In this document: in pieces, positions 1 to 5,132 of the stretch
How positions within the stretch are numbered: position 1 is the first letter of the stretch
Layout: every line of letters begins with the position of its first letter
Assembly: GCA_002440945.1 (NCBI GenBank)
Contig: DJWG01000119.1
Location: 1-5,132, forward strand
DNA from: Rhodobacteraceae bacterium UBA6236
Lineage (GTDB): Bacteria; Pseudomonadota; Alphaproteobacteria; Rhodobacterales; Rhodobacteraceae
DNA length: 5,132 bases
Direction: 5' to 3'
Made by a program: the position numbers and the translations under genes
Notes under the pieces: generated by a model
What the model saw: the letters and a program-made list of their open reading frames with translations, nothing else
Databases searched by the model: none
What the model was told of the DNA's origin: nothing

Positions 1-1207
1 CGATGGCCAGCACCAGCGCGAACATCGTCAGCGTGTTGATGGTCAGCCCGAACAGCGCCAGCACCCCGAAGGTGCCCAGAAGCACCACCGGCACCGCGAC
101 CGTGGGGATGATCGTCGCCCGCCAGCTTTGCAGGAAGACAAGGATCACCAGAAAGACCAGCGCCACGGCTTCGAAAAGCGTGCTGTAGACCTTGCCGATG
201 GATTCCTCGATGAAGGGCGAGGTGTCGTAGGGATAGGCGACCTCGACCCCTTCGGGCAGCGCTGGGACGATGCGGTCGAGCGTGGCGCGCACCCCCGCCG
301 CCGTATCGACGGCATTGGCCCCGGTGGCAAGGTTCACGCCGAAGCCCGCGCCGGGCATGCCGTTGAACCGCGCGCTGGACCCGTAGCTTTCCTGCCCGAT
401 CTCGACCCGCGCCACGTCCGACAGGTAAACCGTGCCGCCTTCGGCCTCGGTCCGCAGGATGATGTGCTCGAATTCCTCGACCGACGAAAGCTGGGTCTGC
501 GCCGAAAGCGCGACGGTCAGCTGCTGGCCCGGAACCACCGGCTGCGCGCCCAAAGATCCGACGCTGACGGTCGAATTCTGTTCGGCGATGGCCGAGGTCA
601 CGTCCGAAGGCATCATCTGGTAGCGTGCCAGCTTCAGCGGATCGAGCCAGACCCGCATCGCATAGGCCGACCCGAAGATGTCGATGGCCCCCACGCCTTC
701 GGTGCGCAGCACCGCATCTTCGACCAGCTGGCGCAGGACGTCGCCCAGCTGCAACGAGGTGTAGCGCCCGTCGCGCGACACCAGCGCCCCCACCATCAGC
801 GTCGATGTCCCCGACCGCGTCACCGAAATCCCGCGCTGCTGCACCGTGTCGGGCAGGCCGTTCTGGATCATCTGAAGTTTGTTCTGGACCTGGATCTGCG
901 CCATGTCCGGGTCGATGGCATCGGAAAACACCAGCGACACCGAAGACCGTCCCGACGCCGATGAGGTCGAGGTCATGTAAAGCAGCCCGTCCAGCCCGGT
1001 CAGCCCGTCCTCGATCACCGAAGTGACCGAGTTTTCCGTGACCTCGGCCGAGGCGCCCTGATAGGTGGCGCTGACCCGCACCGTCGTGGGCGCGATGTTG
1101 GGGTATTGCGAAATCGGCAGGGTAGAGAGCCCCCAGGCGCCGAACAGCATGGTGATGATCGCCAGCACCCAGGCAAAGACCGGTCGGTCGATGAAGAACT
1201 GCGCCAT
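1..1207 (-). CDS. RND multidrug efflux permease, AcrB/MexB-like (HAE1), N-terminal 402 residues, cut by the left edge
   Basis: This is the inner-membrane proton/drug antiporter subunit of a tripartite efflux pump. I translated the frame codon by codon: it is open from the ATG at 1207 to position 2, with no stop, leaving one base of the next codon. The protein begins MAQFFIDRPVFAWVLAI, the typical AcrB-type start, with TM1 at about residues 10-30. The first porter-domain half follows (SQYPNIAPTTV, then QIQVQNKLQ and FGSAYAMRVWLDP). Then come YPYDTSPFIEESI, TM2 (about 335-355, ending FLQSWRATIIP), TM3 (PVVLLGTFGVLALFG) and the start of TM4 (INTLTMFALVLAI). The numbering matches AcrB, so residue 402 equals AcrB Ile402 and the proton-relay Asp407/Asp408 would lie just outside. 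The start is three bases after the adaptor stop, in the same frame (TGA-GCG-ATG), which indicates translational linkage. A full-length relative would be about 1030-1050 residues. The family is certain; the drug range cannot be told. Confidence 0.96.
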   Translation of the reverse strand, partial: MAQFFIDRPVFAWVLAIITMLFGAWGLSTLPISQYPNIAPTTVRVSATYQGASAEVTENSVTSVIEDGLTGLDGLLYMTSTSSASGRSSVSLVFSDAIDPDMAQIQVQNKLQMIQNGLPDTVQQRGISVTRSGTSTLMVGALVSRDGRYTSLQLGDVLRQLVEDAVLRTEGVGAIDIFGSAYAMRVWLDPLKLARYQMMPSDVTSAIAEQNSTVSVGSLGAQPVVPGQQLTVALSAQTQLSSVEEFEHIILRTEAEGGTVYLSDVARVEIGQESYGSSARFNGMPGAGFGVNLATGANAVDTAAGVRATLDRIVPALPEGVEVAYPYDTSPFIEESIGKVYSTLFEAVALVFLVILVFLQSWRATIIPTVAVPVVLLGTFGVLALFGLTINTLTMFALVLAI

Positions 1208-1210
1208 CGC

Positions 1211-2566
1211 TCAGTTTCCGGGCTTCGGACTGTCGGCGGCTTTGGGCGATCCCGCGTTCGGCTGGGCGGTCCTGACCACGCCCAGGGCGTCGATGGTGAC
1301 GGGAACGGGCCTTACCTCGGCCCCTTCGCGCAGGTTGGTCGTGCCATCGACCAAAAGCGTGTCACCCGCCGCAACCCCGGCGGTGACCACCCAGGCATTG
1401 CCATAGGTGCCCGAGGCGATGAGCTTCACGCCCTTGGCCTTGCCCTCCACCGCCACCCAGGCATTGAGGCTGCCATCCGGCCCCCGGGTCGTGGCGCGCT
1501 GCGGAACCAGGATCGCCTCGATCCGGCCCTGTTCCAGATCGCCGCGCAGGAACATGCCGGGCAGGATGCGGCCATCGGGGTTCGGGAAGCGGAACCGCAG
1601 GCTCCGCGTCGCCGTGGTGGCCGAAACCGTGGGGCCGGGGGCGACCAGTTCGCCCAAGGGTTCGTAGGGCGTTCCGTCTTCCAGCGTCAGGCGCAAATGC
1701 GCCGCCTCTGATGCGCGGACCTCGCCCTTGGCGATGCGTTCGGCCAGGCGCAGGCTGTTGACCGAAGGTTCGGTGACATCGACATAGATCGGGTCGATCT
1801 GCACCAGTTGGGCCAGCGCCTCGGACTGGTTGGCGGTGACCAGATCGCCGACCGAAACCGCCTCCACGCCGATGATCCCTGAAATCGGCGCCGTGACCGT
1901 GGTCCAGGAAAGCTGTGCCTTTGCCAGCCGCACCTGCGCCTGGGCTTCTTCGACATCGGCCCGGGCCGCAAGTGCTGCGGCGCGCGCGGCATCAAGCACG
2001 ACCGTCGTCGATGCCGCACCTTCCAGTTTCTTGGCCCGCGACTGCGCCGCCTCGGCCACCGGCAGCTTCGCCTCCGCCCGGGCCAGCGCGGCCTCGGCGG
2101 TGACAAGCGCGGCCTCGTAGGTCAGCGGGTCGATGCGGAACAGGGGCGCTCCGGCTTCGACCCGGGTGCCGGGGGTGTAGAGGATTTCGGTCAGGATGCC
2201 GCCGACGCGCGGACGGATCGCGGTCGCCGCATGGGCGACGGCGCGGCCGGGCAGGGTGACGGACAGGGGAACGACCTCGGACCCGAGCTGCATCACGCCC
2301 ACATCCACCGGTCCGCGCGCGGGCTTGCCGCCGGGTGCGGGGGCCTTGCCCGTCTGAGCGCCGGCCTGCGTTCCGCCGCCTTGCGCTGCCCCTCCCTGAA
2401 CTGCCCCTCCTTGCGCCGGTGCTTGCGCGCCCGTAGCCGCCTGCGACTGCGCCGGAAGCGGCAGCCCCATCGCAACCGCCAGAAGAAGGCCGGTCAGCAA
2501 CCGACAGGCCCCCTGGGTCGGGAAGGATCTGCGGATCGGGGCAGGTCGGGCGGGCAAGGGGCGCAT
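1211..2566 (-). CDS. RND efflux periplasmic adaptor (membrane fusion protein), AcrA/MexA-like
   Basis: This adaptor bridges the inner-membrane permease and an outer-membrane channel. The 451 residues are slightly more than the usual 370-400 because of an N-terminal linker. Residues 1-43 look like a Sec signal peptide: an Arg-rich start, a hydrophobic core LLTGLLLAVAMGLPLPA, and probable cleavage after SQA. The only early Cys (residue 21) precedes the hydrophobic core, so there is no lipobox and the mature protein should not be lipidated as AcrA is. Residues 44-84 are an Ala/Gln/Gly-rich linker. Then come the first lipoyl half (about 108-147, RPRVGGILTEILYTPGTRVE), an alpha-helical hairpin (about 151-221), the second lipoyl half (VTAPISGIIG at 224-233), a beta-barrel from IDPIYVDVTEPS (257-268) through LPGMFLRGDL, and a membrane-proximal domain to about 420. 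It is followed after three bases by the AcrB-like permease, its likely partner. The start is supported by GGAG four bases upstream; the next in-frame Met, residue 33, would destroy the signal peptide. Confidence 0.96.
   Translation of the reverse strand: MRPLPARPAPIRRSFPTQGACRLLTGLLLAVAMGLPLPAQSQAATGAQAPAQGGAVQGGAAQGGGTQAGAQTGKAPAPGGKPARGPVDVGVMQLGSEVVPLSVTLPGRAVAHAATAIRPRVGGILTEILYTPGTRVEAGAPLFRIDPLTYEAALVTAEAALARAEAKLPVAEAAQSRAKKLEGAASTTVVLDAARAAALAARADVEEAQAQVRLAKAQLSWTTVTAPISGIIGVEAVSVGDLVTANQSEALAQLVQIDPIYVDVTEPSVNSLRLAERIAKGEVRASEAAHLRLTLEDGTPYEPLGELVAPGPTVSATTATRSLRFRFPNPDGRILPGMFLRGDLEQGRIEAILVPQRATTRGPDGSLNAWVAVEGKAKGVKLIASGTYGNAWVVTAGVAAGDTLLVDGTTNLREGAEVRPVPVTIDALGVVRTAQPNAGSPKAADSPKPGN
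1216..1219 (-). promoter_or_regulatory. Weak ribosome binding site of the AcrB-like permease
   Basis: On the minus strand GGAA lies 8 bases upstream of the ATG at 1207, inside the last codons of the adaptor gene. It supports this start and co-translation with the adaptor. The match to the anti-Shine-Dalgarno sequence is only partial. Confidence 0.45.
2357..2416 (-). repeat. Four-unit 15-bp tandem repeat encoding a Q/G/A linker in the adaptor
   Basis: Residues 51-70 of the adaptor read as four five-residue units: AQGGA, VQGGA, AQGGG, TQAGA. At DNA level the first units share a 10-base block (CTGCCCCTCC on the plus strand at 2386-2395 and 2401-2410), exactly 15 bases apart. It lies in the flexible stretch between signal peptide and lipoyl domain. 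Such repeats can gain or lose whole units without shifting the frame; whether this one varies between strains cannot be seen here. Confidence 0.7.
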
Positions 2567-2570
2567 GGAT

Positions 2571-2574
2571 CTCC
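2571..2574 (-). promoter_or_regulatory. Ribosome binding site of the adaptor gene
   Basis: On the minus strand GGAG lies four bases before the ATG at 2566. The spacing is short but usable, and it is the main reason for choosing this start over the internal Met 33. Confidence 0.5.
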
Positions 2575-2629
2575 GGGCGTGTTCGCTTCTGGCGGACCCT
2601 TGGCCAGCCTTGGTTCCGATCTGGGGGCG

Positions 2630-2658
2630 ACTGTAAGCCCGACCGCGTATTGCGGCAA
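2630..2658 (-). promoter_or_regulatory. Candidate sigma-70-type promoter of the adaptor-permease operon
   Basis: On the minus strand TTGCCG (2658-2653) and TACAGT (2635-2630) are separated by 17 bases, each matching the consensus at four of six positions. Transcription would start near 2622, giving a leader of roughly 55 bases before the adaptor ATG. The match is only by eye, and promoter calls in GC-rich genomes are unreliable. A TATCAT at 2690-2685 is a better -10 but has no acceptable -35. Confidence 0.3.
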
Positions 2659-2717
2659 CCGACCCGGCAAATGCCCCTGAGGCAATGATACGGGCGGCGT
2701 GCGATTTTCCGTCGCCG

Positions 2718-2736
2718 TCCCGAAAGATTTTCGGGA
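2718..2736. promoter_or_regulatory. Perfect 8-3-8 palindrome upstream of the adaptor gene (possible operator or transcript hairpin)
   Basis: The plus strand reads TCCCGAAA, GAT, TTTCGGGA: a perfect eight-base inverted repeat around a three-base centre. It lies 52 bases past the cupin stop and about 150 bases upstream of the adaptor start. No T-run follows on either strand, so it is not a standard intrinsic terminator. RND operons are commonly controlled by TetR or MarR repressors that bind palindromes, so an operator is plausible, but no regulator gene is in the window. An mRNA 3'-end stem-loop for the cupin transcript is the alternative. Confidence 0.45.
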
Positions 2737-2788
2737 GGGTTAATCCGCGATCATGACGATTTCTTGTCCCCGAGCCCGCCGGCGGGGT

Positions 2789-3130
2789 TCAGCCCTGCCG
2801 CACGATGTCGACCGAGATTTCCACCGCCGGGACAGCGCCACGGTTTTCAAGCCAGTGGAGGGTGTTCCGGTCCTCGGGCCAGCCCGGGCCCGGCCCATAT
2901 TCCGTGGCGACGCCGTTGCGGTGATCGGTGATGGTGCCTTCAAGAATGAAGACCGTTCCGGGGCGGTCCACATGATCATGCAGCGGTCCGAAAACCCCGC
3001 CCGGTGCGATCGTCACCTTGCGCATCCGAAGCTGACGCCCCTCCATCCCGTTGATCTCGGGGCCAAGGTCGATGGAGGCCAGCAGCTCCACCGTGACCCC
3101 TCGTGTTTCGGGGCTGCGTTCGGTTGTCAT
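2789..3130 (-). CDS. Small single-domain cupin protein, function unknown
   Basis: A 113-residue protein with one conserved beta-barrel cupin domain and no signal peptide or membrane segment, so probably cytoplasmic. Motif 1 is visible as PGGVFGPLHDHVDRPGTVF then ILEG (about residues 43-65), with His51 and His53 as probable metal ligands. Motif 2 is visible around GWPEDRNTLHWLENRG (83-98), with His92 as the third His and the conserved Asn96. The Glu expected in motif 1, a few residues after HxH, is replaced (VDRPG). This leaves a three-His site or one completed by another residue such as Asp54. The start is well supported by GGAGG eight bases upstream. It lies 131 bases downstream of the MexI-like permease and 222 bases upstream of the adaptor. 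Substrate and catalytic activity cannot be inferred; it could be an enzyme, a sugar- or small-molecule-binding protein, or non-catalytic. Confidence 0.88.
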   Translation of the reverse strand: MTTERSPETRGVTVELLASIDLGPEINGMEGRQLRMRKVTIAPGGVFGPLHDHVDRPGTVFILEGTITDHRNGVATEYGPGPGWPEDRNTLHWLENRGAVPAVEISVDIVRQG

Positions 3131-3138
3131 GATGCGAT

Positions 3139-3143
3139 CCTCC
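3139..3143 (-). promoter_or_regulatory. Strong ribosome binding site of the cupin gene
   Basis: On the minus strand GGAGG lies eight bases before the ATG at 3130, close to ideal. It fixes the cupin start and suggests efficient translation. Confidence 0.75.
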
Positions 3144-3151
3144 CTGTTCTG

Positions 3152-3168
3152 CCCGGCTTGATGCCGGG
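3152..3168. other. GC-rich hairpin just upstream of the cupin ribosome binding site
   Basis: CCCGGC (3152-3157) and GCCGGG (3163-3168) form a perfect six-base stem with a five-base loop (TTGAT on the plus strand). It sits in the 131-bp gap between the MexI-like permease and the cupin, about 8 bases upstream of the GGAGG. No T-run follows, so termination is not supported. It may be an mRNA processing or stabilising stem, or a copy of an interspersed palindrome. Confidence 0.4.
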
Positions 3169-3196
3169 TCCGTCAGCGAAGATGGGGGTGGCACGG

Positions 3197-3215
3197 CGGC
3201 AGCAAAAGCCTGCCG
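3197..3215 (-). terminator. Weak candidate terminator hairpin after the MexI-like permease gene
   Basis: Read on the minus strand, CGGCAG and CTGCCG form a perfect six-base stem around a seven-base loop containing TTTT, about 46 bases past the permease stop. There is no T-run after the stem, so it is at best a poor intrinsic terminator. Together with the 3152-3168 hairpin it is the only structure I see in this gap. Confidence 0.25.
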
Positions 3216-3261
3216 GGGCGTCACTTTGCCACGATCAGCCCCGCGCCGCCCCTGGCCGCAC

Positions 3262-5132
3262 TCAGTGACCGGCCCCGGCAGCAAGCTTCCGGTCCGGCTC
3301 CTCGGGGGCTTTCGGCATCTCGCGGGGCGAAATCAGCGTGTAGAACATCGGCACGACAAAAAGCGTGAAGATCGTGCCGACGCTGATCCCGGTGAAGATC
3401 ACAAGGCCCATCGAATAGCGTGCCGCAGCCCCTGCGCCTTGCGCCACGATCAGCGGCACGACCCCCAGCGCCATCGCCGCCGTGGTCATCAGGATCGGCC
3501 GCAGCCGCACCTTGGCCGAGGCGACGATGCCGTCGCGGCGCGACAACCCGCGCTCGCGGCGGATCTGGTTGGCGAATTCCACCAGCAGGATGCCATGCTT
3601 GGTGATCAGCCCGATCAGCGTGATCAGCCCGACCTGCGTGTAGATGTTCAGCGTGCCCAGCCCGAGGTTCAGCGGCACGATGGCCCCGAAGATCGACAAG
3701 GGCACCGACATGAGGATGATCAGCGGATCGCGGAAGCTTTCGAACTGCGCCGAAAGCACCAGATAGATCGCGATGATCGCCAGCGCGAAGGCGATGACGA
3801 TGGTATTGCCTTCCGTTACCTCCAATCGCGACTGGCCGGAATAGTCGATGAAGAACCCGTCGGGCAGGATCGGCTGGGCGATCCCGCGCAGCGTCGCAAG
3901 CCCGTCGCCCGTCGACATGCCGATCATCGGCAGGGCGCTGATGGTGGTCGAGTTCAGCTGGTTGAACTGCTCGATCGCGGCGGGGGAGACGTTGGTGGTG
4001 ATCTTCGCCACCGCCGACAGCGGCACCATGTCGCCAGTCATCGAGCGGATGTAGAAATCGCCCAGCTTTTCAGGGTTGGCGCGATATTCGGGCGGCACCT
4101 GCATGATGATGTCGTAGCTGTTCGAATCCCGGTCGAACTGCGAAATCGCCCCGCCGCCCACCAAGAGCCCCAGTGTCGTGCCGACGTCGCGGGCCGGAAG
4201 GTTCAGCGCCGCCGCCCGTTCGCGGTCGATGCTGATCGTCACCTGCGGCGCGTCATAGGCCAACGAGTTCTGGACGACGATGAACTTGCCCGAGGCCATC
4301 GCCTCGCCCTTGATCTGTTCGCCGATCTCGTAGACGCGCGACGGATCGCCCGTCGATTGCACGACCATGCTGATCGGAAGGCCGCCGCCCGCACCCGGCA
4401 GCGAGGGCGGCGAGAAGACGAAGGCCTGCACGCCGGCGATGCCGTCGATCCGGGCTTGCAGATCGGCCTGGATCTCTTTCTGCGACCGGTCGCGTTCCGC
4501 CCAGTCCTTGAAGGCCCAAAGCGCGATGCCGCTGTTGGTCGCGCCGCCGAAGCCGGTGATCGAGAAGTCGATCTTGCGTTCTGGCAGGTCCACCGTCTTT
4601 TCGCGCATCTGGCGGATATAGGTGTCGGTGTAATCCGTGGTCGCGTAGGGGGGGGCGTTCACGATGGCAAACAGCGCGCCGATGTCTTCTTCCGGCGCAA
4701 GCTCGCTTGAGGTCTTGGTGTAAAGCCAGCCCATCAGCCCGACCAGCACCAGAACCACCAGAACCGTCACCGGCCGGTAGTCGAGCGAGCTGGACACCCG
4801 CCGTTCGTACCAGCCCGCCAGCCGGTCGAAGGTGTTGTCAACGAAATGCTGGAACCGGCTGTGACCGCCACGCTTCAGGATGCGGGCCGCCATCATCGGC
4901 GTGATGGTCAGCGCCACCATCCCCGAGATGACCACCGCCCCGGCCAAAGTCATGGCGAATTCCCGGAAAAGCGACCCGGTCAGCCCGCCGGTGAAGGCCA
5001 GGGGCGCAAAGACCGCCGCCAGCGTGATCGTCATGGCGACGACGGGGCCGAAGATTTCCTTCATGCCAAGGAAGGCGGCCTGCATGGGCGTGAGGCCTTC
5101 CTCGATATGGCGGTGGATGTTTTCCACCACCA
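3262..5132 (-). CDS. RND multidrug efflux permease, MexI-like (HAE1), C-terminal part, cut by the right edge
   Basis: This is the C-terminal part, about 623 residues, of an inner-membrane proton-driven efflux permease; the true start lies outside. It opens with VVVENIHRHIEEG, equivalent to AcrB from Val411, in TM4. Numbering residues from the GTG at 5130: TM5 about 27-46 and TM6 about 54-82 are followed by TM7 about 120-137. The second periplasmic porter domain occupies about 138-440 and includes the loop GFGGATNSGIALWAFKDWAE. TM8 to TM12 lie at about 441-600. The proton-relay Lys (AcrB Lys940) is Lys511 in GLITKHGILLVEFAN, and the AcrB Thr978 equivalent is Thr549 in LRPILMTTAAM. The motifs IHRHIEEG, QFESFRDPL and LITKHGIL point to the MexI-type subfamily rather than to AcrB. 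The tail after TM12 is short. No adaptor follows it in the window, so its own adaptor is probably upstream. It is intact where visible. Confidence 0.95.
   Translation of the reverse strand, partial: VVENIHRHIEEGLTPMQAAFLGMKEIFGPVVAMTITLAAVFAPLAFTGGLTGSLFREFAMTLAGAVVISGMVALTITPMMAARILKRGGHSRFQHFVDNTFDRLAGWYERRVSSSLDYRPVTVLVVLVLVGLMGWLYTKTSSELAPEEDIGALFAIVNAPPYATTDYTDTYIRQMREKTVDLPERKIDFSITGFGGATNSGIALWAFKDWAERDRSQKEIQADLQARIDGIAGVQAFVFSPPSLPGAGGGLPISMVVQSTGDPSRVYEIGEQIKGEAMASGKFIVVQNSLAYDAPQVTISIDRERAAALNLPARDVGTTLGLLVGGGAISQFDRDSNSYDIIMQVPPEYRANPEKLGDFYIRSMTGDMVPLSAVAKITTNVSPAAIEQFNQLNSTTISALPMIGMSTGDGLATLRGIAQPILPDGFFIDYSGQSRLEVTEGNTIVIAFALAIIAIYLVLSAQFESFRDPLIILMSVPLSIFGAIVPLNLGLGTLNIYTQVGLITLIGLITKHGILLVEFANQIRRERGLSRRDGIVASAKVRLRPILMTTAAMALGVVPLIVAQGAGAAARYSMGLVIFTGISVGTIFTLFVVPMFYTLISPREMPKAPEEPDRKLAAGAGH

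Noticed and set aside
128..964. A 278-codon open frame on the plus strand
   Set aside because: It is antisense to the AcrB-like permease, has shadow-type Arg/His-rich composition, and shows no family signature.
1106..1711. A 201-codon open frame on the plus strand
   Set aside because: It is opposite the adaptor gene and the permease start, is low in complexity, and has no motif.
2775..2786. Twelve-base palindrome CCCGCCGGCGGG just after the cupin stop, considered as a terminator
   Set aside because: The usable stem is only four base pairs with a GC loop and no T-run follows. Such palindromes are common in GC-rich DNA.
2753..3268. A 171-codon open frame on the plus strand spanning the cupin region
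   Set aside because: The minus-strand cupin has clear motifs and an excellent ribosome binding site. The plus-strand frame is its shadow.
3603..3632. Direct repeat of TGATCAGCCCGA, two copies 18 bases apart
   Set aside because: It encodes the family-conserved GLITLIGLIT of TM10 in the permease, so it reflects protein sequence rather than a DNA element.
3226..4710. A 494-codon open frame on the plus strand
   Set aside because: It lies entirely antisense to the MexI-like permease and its protein is rich in Arg, His, Asp and Gln without recognisable domains. Such frames arise automatically opposite GC-rich genes.
5128..5130. GTG at the right edge as a start codon for the MexI-like permease
   Set aside because: It encodes a Val inside conserved TM4. 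The gene clearly continues beyond the window, so this is not a real start.
1..5132. CRISPR arrays, insertion-sequence ends, tRNA or rRNA genes, and toxin-antitoxin or defence genes
   Set aside because: I looked on both strands and saw no spaced repeat array, transposase, terminal inverted repeats, RNA gene or such coding region.

Overview
This window looks like chromosomal DNA from a GC-rich Gram-negative bacterium. Codon use is dominated by GCC, CTG, ATC and GAC, and the proteins are proteobacterial RND efflux components. An alphaproteobacterium of the Rhodobacteraceae type is my best guess, from codon style and protein character only. All convincing genes lie on the minus strand, so the transcriptional order runs from position 5132 down to position 1.

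In that order the window holds: (1) the C-terminal 60% of an RND inner-membrane efflux permease of the MexI-like subfamily (5132 to 3262), whose start lies beyond the right edge; (2) a 131-bp gap with two short GC-rich hairpins; (3) a 113-residue single-domain cupin with a strong ribosome binding site (3130 to 2789); (4) a 222-bp gap with an 8-3-8 perfect palindrome and a candidate promoter; (5) a periplasmic adaptor (membrane fusion protein) of the AcrA/MexA family (2566 to 1211); (6) three bases after its stop, the N-terminal 402 residues of a second RND permease, AcrB/MexB-like (1207 to 1), which runs off the left edge.

The adaptor and the AcrB-like permease form an ordinary MFP-RND operon that would work with an outer-membrane channel of the TolC/OprM type. 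No channel gene and no local regulator gene are in the window. The MexI-like permease probably belongs to a separate upstream operon with its own adaptor. The cupin sits between the two pumps and its role is unknown.

The most unusual observation concerns the edges. The AcrB-like gene stops at the residue equivalent to AcrB Ile402, and the MexI-like gene begins at the equivalent of Val411. Both ends therefore flank the same eight-residue core of transmembrane helix 4, which normally carries the two proton-relay aspartates. Joining the ends would be in frame. This probably marks an assembly break or false circle at a motif shared by paralogous RND genes, rather than a real chimeric pump. I do not see a convincing new biological system here.
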